A DNA stretch of 40,496 nt from CPC320 sp002684375. GTDB taxonomy: Bacteria > Pseudomonadota > Alphaproteobacteria > Rhodobacterales > Rhodobacteraceae. Shown here in pieces: positions 1 through 7,900 of the stretch; position 1 is the stretch's first letter; every line of letters starts with the position of its first letter. Position numbers and translations under genes: made by a program. The stretch spans positions 1 through 40,496 of the forward strand of contig CBFIHZ010000033.1 in NCBI GenBank assembly GCA_965662545.1, given 5' to 3'. The notes under the pieces are model-generated. The model saw only the letters and a list, made by a program, of their open reading frames with translations. It had not been told where the DNA came from and made no database searches.

Positions 1-576
1 TGGATTCAATATTAAAAATTGTCTTTCTATTTGCAGCTATTGCGGCTTTATTTGTCTCTGAACTGGACATCTCTTTCTCCCTAGTACATTTTCGTTTATA
101 TTTTCACTTATTTCGCATACATCTGAAATGTAACACTTTTAAAAGCCTATACAGTTTATTTTTAATAGCCAGTATTTTTTAGCGTCAATAGGGGCTTACA
201 ATGGCCATATTGATTATATTCTCACCCTATACGCCCTTTAAAAAAAATAATATCAACCAAAACGTGCAAAAATTTTAAAATACTGATCCCTTAAGTAACA
301 GATCCATAGATTTCCAATCATAGGATATTAATATCTAATAAGAAAAATATTAATCACAAGCAGATATTGATCAACCACGCAGATCCGGTATGCATGTGAA
401 GCTTTGATGCATTACTGAGATAAGAACCTCATCTATGCTGCTTTTCAATCATGAAATAATCGGATTATTAAATAAATAACACGCTCCTGTTATGGAATTA
501 AACTTGATCCACTAATGTCAATAATCGTATAAAAAAAGACTAATTGCAGTTTTTTTCACAAGCAGATTATAGTCTC
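1..576. other. AT-rich gene-free region
   Basis: This stretch is visibly much richer in A and T than the catabolic genes to the right. I see no open frame with a ribosome binding site, no tRNA-like cloverleaf, and no clear repeat or insertion-sequence end. It lies downstream of the degenerate integrase, so it may be part of the same old genomic island, but nothing in the bases proves that. Confidence 0.4.
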
Positions 577-681
577 ATGAAGCGTTTTAAAAAGATTAAA
601 GAGCACACTGAAAAAACCAAACGCCATCCTTATTTCCAGATTTTCTGGACAGTTGACATGTATCGGGACGCACAGGGTTAA
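577..681 (+). CDS. Possible 34-residue basic small ORF
   Basis: An ATG-started frame encodes 34 residues: a lysine/arginine-rich first half (MKRFKKIKEHTEKTKR) and an aromatic second half (HPYFQIFW), ending in TAA. There is no convincing Shine-Dalgarno sequence upstream. It lies in AT-rich DNA next to a degenerate integrase, where short open frames arise easily. It could be a small basic protein, the tail of a lost gene, or chance. I do not recognise a family. Confidence 0.2.
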   Translation: MKRFKKIKEHTEKTKRHPYFQIFWTVDMYRDAQG

Positions 682-710
682 CTACCAGGGCTGTCTATTG
701 AAGTGATCGT

Positions 711-2021
711 TTACCCGCAACTGCCCATAACAAAATTACAATATTTCTCCGCCAATTGGGCACGTTGTTCAAACATATCATCCAACCAATGATTTTTCCC
801 TAAACCCAGAAGGGTATGGTCAACGTATCGGTCAACTAAATACGCATCAACCGGCGGGCTTTGATGCACACACCATGTTTTAAAAGTATTCCGAAAACCT
901 TGCGTTGTAAGGCCACCAAATTTCAGAAAGTTTCGCCGCAATATTTCGGCACTTACCGGTCCGTGGCCATCAACCGAAAAGACAAAAGTCTCATTCTTAC
1001 GTTGATCGTATAATAGGCGAAGCGCCTCACAAAACTGCTCAGGTAATTTGCTTTCGTACATACGAGGTGATTTCATGGTATCGGTGAGCTCTGTTTCCGT
1101 CTTGCGCTCAGGCAGGGCCCAAACCCCACTGTCGCGATCGAAATGTTCCCACCGCATGTTGGCGACAACGCCGGGTCTATGGACCGTTACAACAGCCACG
1201 CGCATGGCCAGTTTGACCGCTTTGGTAAAGGGCGCATCCTCGAGCCACACCATTAACTCTGGCAACTGGGTGTATTCAAGCGTGGTGGAGTGGCGCGCTT
1301 TACGGCGCAGAACTTCCTCAGGTGGTTTGCTTGGACAGGGGTTGATATCAATCAGTTTGCCGTCAACAGCCTCTTCGAGCACCTCGGAAATATAGTCCAA
1401 CAAATGGTCTGCCAAAGCCCGGTTTTTTAAGAACAACGGCTCCATGAATTTTATGATCATTGTGCGACGTATCTTATCAACCGGCAATGTACCGATATGC
1501 TGTTCGGTATGCATCTCATACAAGGTGATTGGGCGGCGGGCGCTTGCGGGATCAGGCCAGCGATTTGCGTTTTTTTGAGTATGATACCATTTGCGGTAGA
1601 TATCATCAAAGGTTGCCGTTTCGCGGGTTTTTTGAAGACCTATTTCAATGCCTAAAAAGTGACCCTCAAGCTCTTCTGCATTTCGACTATTTGCCAGACC
1701 GAACTGCAGACTTTCAATCGTACAATGGCCCTGTGCAAACAAGCGGTCGGCACACCGGGAAATTTCAACTGCAGCAGAAAGCGAAATTGCCGGGAACTCA
1801 TTAATGTCCACCCAAGTCGTTTTTCCATTGAAATCAAAGCACATTTGAAAAACCTTGCGGCCATTCAGAAACCCCCACACAAAAAGTTTTTGTCCGCATC
1901 GCACGCGGGTGCTATTGTCTTGTGGTTTCCACTTGCGCAGTTGTTTGTCTGTCGAAAATTGCAATTCAAGATATCTCCCGTCGGGGTTTCGTACGGTTTC
2001 TTGCTGATTATGACAATACAT
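711..2021 (-). pseudogene. Tyrosine recombinase/phage integrase relative, probably inactive
   Basis: The C-terminal half has the layout of a P4-type tyrosine recombinase catalytic domain. There is a box-I arginine in 'VHRPGVVANMRWEHFD', a box-II-like 'TTQGFRNTFKTW', a following His in 'VDHTLLGLG', and the usual 'FEQRAQL' tail. The part before it resembles a core-binding domain ('FDDIYRKWYHTQ'). Two catalytic positions look lost: the HGFR histidine is Gln, and the tyrosine expected about six residues before FEQR is His or Trp. The frame stays open upstream to 2153, but that extension is not integrase-like. I chose the ATG at 2019-2021, just before 'MYCHNQQETV', although its ribosome binding site is weak. 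No tRNA or att duplication is visible nearby. The reading frame is intact, so it could be a diverged DNA-binding protein and not a dead gene. The recombinase fold is fairly sure; inactivity is inferred from motif reading alone. Confidence 0.65.
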
Positions 2022-2161
2022 CCAAAGACATCGGACCGGGCTTCCGCGCCAAGTAACGGGCAAACTGCACCGCAGAAGTCGGCTCGCGCGCGAGCCATAA
2101 CTTAAATACCCGCGCTCCCTAGGCTCAGTCCGAACTGCAACGATGCGCCACACACTGGATA

Positions 2162-2902
2162 TTAGGTGTCGCCAGCACGGGAAATCTCGGCGTCACTCAA
2201 CGCTTCACGTCGCAGCATACTCCAATCGCCTGCCGGTGTACGGGCCCAACAAATACGCGTCCAAGTGCCGTCTCCAAGCTGTTCCCACCACCAATTCTGG
2301 GGTGTCAAGTCATCGGTCCAAACATAGGCCATAAGGCAGGGCTGCTTGTCGGTTTTGAGTTCATGCACCTGATGCGGCGCGGTAACAGAAAAATCATCCC
2401 TGCCCAAATGTCTGGCTTCTGCAAAGCGACCGTGCCGAATAGCCACAGATCCCGACAGCACGTAATAAAGCTCAGTTGCAGCATGCTGGTGCAGGGGGTA
2501 AGTTATATTGGGCGCTAGCAGAAACAGACCCAGATACAAAGTTTCGGTATGGAGCAGACCGTTCCCCCCCACCAATTGCGCCGCAACAAGCCCTTGATTG
2601 AATGCGGATGCCGTCGAATTTCCACGAAAAATTTGATACCAGGAAATCTGCGGGAAATAGGATTTGAACATTTGAGCGAGCGGTTGCACAGACATGGTTG
2701 CCATGAGATCTGGCAAATATTCGGCGACGGCGTCTGGAAGGTCGCCATGCGCGTGCGCCTGAGCCTGAACCTTGGGCCGCGTGATCTCACAAGCCGCAAA
2801 ATCGTCGATAAAAGAGCGCAAAACAGGGGTACTATGCAACCGCGGCGAAAGCGTTTCCCGTAAAGCCGCTAATATTTCAGCTTTAACTTCCACAGTATTC
2901 AC
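2162..2902 (-). CDS. Cupin-type DMSP lyase (DddQ/DddL-like)
   Basis: This 246-residue protein should split dimethylsulfoniopropionate into dimethyl sulfide and acrylate in the cytoplasm. The cupin core is clear: 'APNITYPLHQHAATELYYVLSG' supplies the HxH...E..Y metal and catalytic residues, and 'APHQVHELK' supplies the later histidine. Length and tryptophan-rich C-terminus ('PQNWWWEQLGDGTW') fit the DMSP lyase cupins. The frame is open up to 3058, but I chose GTG at 2900-2902 because a GGGGGA ribosome binding site sits six bases upstream and the extension looks non-coding. It is a single-gene unit beside a degenerate integrase, with a DMT exporter divergent from it. I cannot separate DddQ from DddL or a related lyase by eye, so no symbol is given. 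Another cupin function is possible but less likely. Confidence 0.75.
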   Translation of the reverse strand: MNTVEVKAEILAALRETLSPRLHSTPVLRSFIDDFAACEITRPKVQAQAHAHGDLPDAVAEYLPDLMATMSVQPLAQMFKSYFPQISWYQIFRGNSTASAFNQGLVAAQLVGGNGLLHTETLYLGLFLLAPNITYPLHQHAATELYYVLSGSVAIRHGRFAEARHLGRDDFSVTAPHQVHELKTDKQPCLMAYVWTDDLTPQNWWWEQLGDGTWTRICWARTPAGDWSMLRREALSDAEISRAGDT

Positions 2903-3135
2903 ATATTTCCCCCTGTTTATAAGCACCAACACAAACCATACAAAACAGCAAAACCTGTACGCGCTCGGTTTTGAAATTTTTAAATTAAGCGGATAATTAA
3001 TAACAGACCGTTTGGTCGAGAGTGTCAACTCCCGCGCTGCAGCAGAGGGAAGAAACACTATAGTATCATCTCTTTTTAAGGCGTAGAGTTTTCCGAGGCG
3101 TTATCAGCTTCCCTATTTGTTTAAGGCGACCACGC

Positions 3136-4032
3136 GTGCTGCACTCTGAGCAACCGTCACAAAATACTGCCCCCAAGACCCCGATCAAGTCGGTCTGGGG
3201 AATAGCGTTAATGGCCTCAGCCATGTTTTGCTTTGCCATTGTGGACACGCTTGCAAAGCTCTTAACCGATAGTTTTCATCCGCTGCAAATTGTCTGGATG
3301 CGTCAATTGGGATTGGGCGTCGGGGTGGTCGTCTATCTGATTGTCAGAGGTCCTGGCGCATTGAAATCCGCAAAACCTTACTGGCAAATCGTCAGAGGCG
3401 CCGCCGCCGCACTCTCGGCCACGCTCTTTATTTTTGGCATCGCACATATCGCTTTGACTGATGCAACAGCCATCACATTCGTCGCCCCCTTGTTCGTTAC
3501 CATATTAGGAGCAACAGTGTTGCGGGAACCCGTTGGCATCCGACGTTGGTCCGCCGTTTTTGTCGGTTTTCTCGGCACGATTATCATTGTGAGACCCGGA
3601 TTTGAAAGCTTTCACCCCGCATATTTTCTGATCTTCACGGCGGCGTTTTTATTTGCAGTACGTCAAGTCGTTTCACGGCATTTAAGTACAGTAGATAAAA
3701 CGGCTACAACGGTTGCCTATACTGCGTTTGCCAGCATCTTAATGCTCGGGGTGTTCCAACCAGCGGTTTGGATTACCCCAGAGACCGGGATCCATATTGC
3801 CATGATTGTCGCAATGGCAGCATTGGGCGGTGCCGGAGAATTTTTAGTGATTAAATCTCTGGAAATAGCCACCTCTGTAAGCGTTGCACCCATGCATTAC
3901 ACAATCATAATCTGGACATCGCTATACGGTTATCTGATTTTTGATAAGATACCCGATACATTATTTTGGGTCGGAACAATCTTGATCATAATGTCAGGGC
4001 TTTATGTACTGGCGCGCGGAAATAAAAAATGA
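3136..4032 (+). CDS. EamA/DMT-family inner-membrane transporter
   Basis: About 298 residues with ten hydrophobic helices in two EamA repeats, typical of the drug/metabolite transporter superfamily. The first repeat opens with 'ALMASAMFCFAIVDTLAKLL' and closes near 'RPGFESFHPAYF'; the second ends with 'LIIMSGLYVLARGNKK'. Family members export or import small metabolites such as amino acids or nucleotide precursors, and the substrate cannot be read from sequence. The start is GTG at 3136, with AAGGCG about nine bases upstream; the later ATG at 3211 would cut into the first helix. It is divergent from the DMSP lyase, so a role in exporting a DMSP breakdown product is conceivable but unproven. 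Confidence 0.8.
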   Translation: MLHSEQPSQNTAPKTPIKSVWGIALMASAMFCFAIVDTLAKLLTDSFHPLQIVWMRQLGLGVGVVVYLIVRGPGALKSAKPYWQIVRGAAAALSATLFIFGIAHIALTDATAITFVAPLFVTILGATVLREPVGIRRWSAVFVGFLGTIIIVRPGFESFHPAYFLIFTAAFLFAVRQVVSRHLSTVDKTATTVAYTAFASILMLGVFQPAVWITPETGIHIAMIVAMAALGGAGEFLVIKSLEIATSVSVAPMHYTIIIWTSLYGYLIFDKIPDTLFWVGTILIIMSGLYVLARGNKK

Positions 4033-4450
4033 CCCCTCCGAACTACATGCCCCTGCGGTGCAATTTGTGCCGTACCCACATCGACTGATTGCACATACAG
4101 TTTCAGGATCACCAAATATTTCGCGCCATCAAAACAAAATTTGCAAGGCCGGCCGGCGACTGACCAACGGACAAAGCAGCGTCTAATCCGTGCGTGAGGC
4201 GACGCGGCTAAAACGCGCAATCAGCGCTGTCCTTTTGTCATAAGTCGCATTACCATATTACTCATTAAACGTGCCGCCCTCCGACGCCGGATCGGAATTT
4301 GATGCACGTTCGATCCTATAATCGATTGGGTTTAAACCAATCCCAGAGGTCGGCATAAGCTGCCGGCCCGCGCCGTGAAATTCTTACCAGCTCAGGGTGC
4401 TGACAGCCACCAAAAAGTCTACGCAAAACCAACACTTAAGGACGACATAA
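4033..4450. other. Gene-free region upstream of the M20 peptidase
   Basis: No coding frame with a start signal is seen. The region holds the leader of the M20 peptidase gene, including the AAGGA ribosome binding site just before 4451 and a palindromic element at 4324-4342 that is listed separately. Confidence 0.5.
4324..4342. promoter_or_regulatory. Inverted repeat, possible operator of the M20 gene
   Basis: GATTGG, seven bases (GTTTAAA), then CCAATC form a perfect six-base dyad about 110 bases before the M20 start. Size and symmetry suit a dimeric repressor or activator. No regulator gene adjoins it except the LysR gene at 10 kb, whose own candidate site looks different. Confidence 0.35.
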
Positions 4451-5605
4451 ATGAATACAAAAGACATTCTGGAAAAATTGGTCGCTTTCGATACGGTCAG
4501 CCGAAACTCGAATATGGCGCTGATGCATTACATCCAGCATTTGCTTGGCGAGGCAGACATCCAGACGACGCTGATCCCAAACGCCGAGGGCACAAAGGCC
4601 AATCTTCTGGCCACCATAGGCCCCACCGACAGCGGTGGCGTCATGCTTTCGGGCCATACCGATGTGGTTCCTGTCGAAGGTCAAGTTTGGAGCAAACCGG
4701 CATTTAAGCTTACCTGTTCGGACGGAAAGTATTTTGGTCGAGGCACGACGGATATGAAGGGTTTCGTCGCCTGCGCCATTGCCTCCGCCCTCAAAGCACA
4801 GCGGCGGCCCCTAAAGGCCCCACTGCACCTAGCGTTTTCCTATGACGAGGAAATTGGCTGTCAAGGCGTGCGCTCAATGATTGATCTGCTGCAAAAAGCG
4901 CCGCTGCGTCCGGCGATGTGTATCGTGGGCGAGCCCACAAGTCTGGCCGTCGCAACCGGGCATAAGGGTAAAATTGCGCTCAAAGCCCGCTGTATTGGTC
5001 GCGAGGGGCATTCCGCACTGGCGCCGCTGGCGTTGAACGCTTTGCATCTGGGCTGTGACTTCATAACGGCGCTGCGTGAAATACAGAACGAGCTGATGCA
5101 GAATTTTGCACATGATGATGATTATGACGTGCCCTATACAACGGTTCATGCCGCGCGGATTACGGGGGGCGTTGCCCTCAACATTGTGCCCAATATGTGT
5201 GAGGTTGACTTTGAAATCCGCAATGTCGCTGAAGACGACCCTGAGCAGATTTTGACAATGATCAAGGCCCGTGCAGACCAGATCGTCACTGCCGCCAAAT
5301 CGCAGGCCAGCGAGGCGGCGATCACTTTTGAGACCAACTTTTCCTACCCCGGTCTCAACACAGCGGGCAGCGCCGAGGTGGTGCGCTTTGTCAAGTCGCT
5401 GACCGGCGCAAACCACACAAACAAAGTGGCCTTTGGCACCGAGGGGGGATTATTCTCAAACCAGCTTGATATCCCGACCGTGGTCTGTGGCCCCGGCTCA
5501 ATGATGCAGGGCCATAAGCCTGACGAATATGTCGAGGTGTCACAAATCCAGCGCTGTGACGACATGTTGGCCCGCTTGATTGACCGGCTGTGCGACGGGC
5601 TTTAA
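4451..5605 (+). CDS. ArgE-like M20 family deacylase/amidohydrolase
   Basis: This 384-residue zinc hydrolase of the ArgE/DapE/carboxypeptidase G2 family would cleave an N-acyl amino acid or related amide in the cytoplasm. The metal and catalytic motifs are all present: 'LSGHTDVVP', 'GRGTTDMKGF', 'SYDEEIGCQG', 'GEPT', and the C-terminal 'GPGSMMQGHKPDEYV' histidine. The start has AAGGA eight bases upstream. No arginine biosynthesis genes are nearby. It converges on the DUF1028 gene with only three bases between the stops, next to an operon predicted to break a nitrogen ring, so release of an amino acid from an N-acyl intermediate is an attractive but unproven role. True acetylornithine deacetylase activity is possible, so no symbol is assigned. 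Confidence 0.85.
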   Translation: MNTKDILEKLVAFDTVSRNSNMALMHYIQHLLGEADIQTTLIPNAEGTKANLLATIGPTDSGGVMLSGHTDVVPVEGQVWSKPAFKLTCSDGKYFGRGTTDMKGFVACAIASALKAQRRPLKAPLHLAFSYDEEIGCQGVRSMIDLLQKAPLRPAMCIVGEPTSLAVATGHKGKIALKARCIGREGHSALAPLALNALHLGCDFITALREIQNELMQNFAHDDDYDVPYTTVHAARITGGVALNIVPNMCEVDFEIRNVAEDDPEQILTMIKARADQIVTAAKSQASEAAITFETNFSYPGLNTAGSAEVVRFVKSLTGANHTNKVAFGTEGGLFSNQLDIPTVVCGPGSMMQGHKPDEYVEVSQIQRCDDMLARLIDRLCDGL

Positions 5606-5608
5606 GCG

Positions 5609-6286
5609 TCACAAGTCTCCGGCAACACCATAGCTGGGTGCTACCTGTGGATTGATCGCGCGATTAAGATAATCATCCATCTGCGGCGCATAATTCAGCC
5701 ACAGACGCCGCAAGGCGGCAATTGGATCAGTTTCATTCCAATCCACCCGCAAATCAACCAAAGGAAACGGCATCTTGTCGCCCACCAAAAGTGCGGCGGA
5801 ATGCACCGGCCCCTCTTCCCCTCCCGCCGAGACACCCGCCTCGATCGCTTGAAGCAATCGCTCGGCAAGATGCGCGGAAGGGTCGACCCCAAAGCCGTCT
5901 GATATGGCTTTCGCAACAGCTTTTGATGATAAAAGATTGCCTGCGGCAACACAATCAGCGGCAACACTGACCGCATGGGTGCCAAGAATATTCGCACCGG
6001 TGAAATGCGCCGTCATGCCACGGGCATCCACTGCAGTCAGTTGCCGATAGCTGATATTCTCTCGATTTTTGACAACAGAGGCAATCGCGCCACTTGCATC
6101 CTGCCCGGCCGCCATTGCATCGAGCACCAGCGTGGCCAAATGCGGATCAGTGATATTTTGTGTGGCCACAGCCCCAACGCCGGCGCGCACATGCGGGCAC
6201 CGCGAACCCACGCAGATAGAGGATGTGGTGATCGCCACACCAAACATGCCCGTGCGCGCACAGCGCCCAACGATAGAAAACGTCAT
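5609..6286 (-). CDS. DUF1028 family protein (Ntn-hydrolase-like)
   Basis: This 225-residue protein matches the DUF1028 pattern throughout: 'MTFSIVGRCARTGMFGVAITT' at the N-terminus, then 'HVRAGVGAVATQN', then a conserved 'NYAPQMDDYLNRAINP' tail. The family is thought to adopt an N-terminal-nucleophile hydrolase fold, and members often sit beside Rid proteins, amidases and M20 peptidases. Here it is the last gene of a five-gene operon, three bases after the Rieske gene. A plausible job is hydrolysis of an amide or lactam made when the ring is opened. The reaction is not established by sequence. Confidence 0.85.
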   Translation of the reverse strand: MTFSIVGRCARTGMFGVAITTSSICVGSRCPHVRAGVGAVATQNITDPHLATLVLDAMAAGQDASGAIASVVKNRENISYRQLTAVDARGMTAHFTGANILGTHAVSVAADCVAAGNLLSSKAVAKAISDGFGVDPSAHLAERLLQAIEAGVSAGGEEGPVHSAALLVGDKMPFPLVDLRVDWNETDPIAALRRLWLNYAPQMDDYLNRAINPQVAPSYGVAGDL

Positions 6287-6289
6287 ATG

Positions 6290-7447
6290 TTATCCTCTTT
6301 GTGTGTCAGGCGCCAAGCGCTGCGCCAGATATTTCTGAAAGTCATGAATTTCACGCTCTAGCCAACTCAGTTGTCCGGGCGAGGCAAACGACGACCGTGA
6401 ACCGGCATAAATGCCTTCGACCACATGGCGATCCTCGCCGTTCACATGCTCAAAAAAAGCGACCAAATCCCGGATCCATGCTGCCCGCTCTGCGGTATCT
6501 GTCAACATTGCGTCCACCTCAGGCGCAATCGCAACACCAAAGCGCACATCAACCGCGCCAACCCCTCTGGGACGCAGGGACAGATACCAAAGATGGTCGG
6601 GTGCCAGCACATACATATGGGTTGGAAACACTGTTGGCAGGATTGAGGTGTTGCGCCATTCGCCCGTCAGCCTTGTGTTATCTGGGTGGGCCTGACCATA
6701 GCGTGCCGCGTGTGTTTTTGCAAAAGTCTGATAGGTGAAACTGTCATAACTCTGGTCGGGAAACACGGTCTTATTTGGGGCAAACCAAGCCCCAACAGTG
6801 GCTTTATGCGCCACGGGAAGGTGATACCCCTCCATAAAGTTTTCGGTCAGCAGTTTCCAGTTGGTCTGCCACACATGCTCTTCGTTCAACACCGCCACAT
6901 AGTGTTCCATTCCATAGCGCGCCACCACATCATTCAGTGGGGCCAGCGCCTTTTTCATGCTCTGCGCATCAGGGTTCAGCGTAATATAAATCCAGCCATT
7001 CCAGATTTCTGTGCGAATCTGCGGCAGACAGATTTTGGTTTTGTCAAACCCCGCAGAATGGTTCATATGCCCCGCGCCAACCAGCTGTCCCTGCAGATTA
7101 TACGACCAGGCATGATAGGGGCATGTCACCCGCGACGTCCGACCACGTCCCTGCAGCAACTGCATCATCCTGTGGCGGCAAATATTTGCATAAGTCTTGA
7201 TCTCTCCGGAGCTGTCGCGGATCGAAAACACCGGCTCTCCGGCGATACTGAAGGTCAGATAATCCCCCACATCCGGTATCTCTGAGGCAAGGCCCGGGCA
7301 GACCCAATCGTGTCGGAAAATGGCATTTTCTTCTGCGCTGGCAACCTCTTCGTTCCAATAAAACGCAGGCTCAGCGCCCCGGGCCTCGGTCATTGGTCCC
7401 GACGCCGTGCGTTTGAGCTGCGCCAGAATTTCATAAGCTGATGTCAT
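6290..7447 (-). CDS. Rieske non-haem iron oxygenase, alpha subunit (CntA/GbcA-like)
   Basis: The 385-residue protein has a Rieske [2Fe-2S] domain with Cys90-x-His92 ('CRHR') and Cys109-x2-His112 ('CPYH'). A catalytic domain follows, with mononuclear iron ligands His209 and His214 in 'TENFMEGYHLPVAH'. The bridging residue is Glu206 where ring-hydroxylating dioxygenases usually have Asp. Glu here is a feature of the carnitine/glycine-betaine/stachydrine branch, which oxidises quaternary ammonium and N-methyl groups. That suggests N-demethylation of a betaine-like substrate, although aromatic hydroxylation cannot be excluded. No ferredoxin reductase partner lies in this operon, so electrons must come from elsewhere. 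It is ten bases after the Rid gene and three before DUF1028, so it is co-transcribed. Confidence 0.85.
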   Translation of the reverse strand: MTSAYEILAQLKRTASGPMTEARGAEPAFYWNEEVASAEENAIFRHDWVCPGLASEIPDVGDYLTFSIAGEPVFSIRDSSGEIKTYANICRHRMMQLLQGRGRTSRVTCPYHAWSYNLQGQLVGAGHMNHSAGFDKTKICLPQIRTEIWNGWIYITLNPDAQSMKKALAPLNDVVARYGMEHYVAVLNEEHVWQTNWKLLTENFMEGYHLPVAHKATVGAWFAPNKTVFPDQSYDSFTYQTFAKTHAARYGQAHPDNTRLTGEWRNTSILPTVFPTHMYVLAPDHLWYLSLRPRGVGAVDVRFGVAIAPEVDAMLTDTAERAAWIRDLVAFFEHVNGEDRHVVEGIYAGSRSSFASPGQLSWLEREIHDFQKYLAQRLAPDTQRG

Positions 7448-7457
7448 GGCCGCCTCC

Positions 7458-7874
7458 TTAGTCGGGAATAACCGCTGTCACTTCGATTTCAACAACCCAT
7501 TCAGGGCGCGCCAAGGCTGGCACCACCAGCCCGGTTGAACACGGATGTACCCCCTTAAGCCACTTGCCCATTTCTTGATACACCGCCTCACGGTAACGGA
7601 TGTCTGTGAGATAGACGACAATCCTGCAGATACTGTCCAGTGTGGTGCCCGCCTCTTCCAGCAGGAGTGCTATATTCTGCATGGTCTTTTCTGTCTGCCG
7701 CGTGGCAGAGCCGATATGCAGGCTTTCACGGCTGTCTAAATCCTGACTGACCTGCCCGCGCAGAAAAACCATAGTTCCGCGCGCCACCACTGCTTGGGAA
7801 AGGTCATTATTAATGTCCTGTTCGGGATAAGTTTCTTTTGTGTTAAACGGTCGGATGCGTTTGTGTAATGTCAT
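7458..7874 (-). CDS. Rid family (RidA/YjgF/UK114-like) protein
   Basis: The 138-residue protein has the Rid trimer fold signatures: 'QAVVARGTMVFLRGQVSQD' at residues 27-45, 'QNIALLLEEAGTTLDSICRIVVYLTD' at about 66-91 and 'EWVVEIEVTAV' near the end. Classical RidA uses an arginine in the segment before this last strand to hold the imine substrate's carboxylate. Here that segment reads 'HPCSTGLVVPALARP', with Ser/Thr at the aligned position and no Arg from 108 to 122. It is therefore probably not a general 2-aminoacrylate deaminase but a pathway-specific member, as RutC is in pyrimidine breakdown. It lies 26 bases after the monooxygenase gene. Confidence 0.85.
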   Translation of the reverse strand: MTLHKRIRPFNTKETYPEQDINNDLSQAVVARGTMVFLRGQVSQDLDSRESLHIGSATRQTEKTMQNIALLLEEAGTTLDSICRIVVYLTDIRYREAVYQEMGKWLKGVHPCSTGLVVPALARPEWVVEIEVTAVIPD

Positions 7875-7900
7875 AAACTGATCTCTTATAAAGTGTGAAA

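Noticed and set aside
1..710. tRNA or att site for the integrase
   Set aside because: No cloverleaf or CCA-type tRNA end and no direct repeat that could be a duplicated att core was seen.
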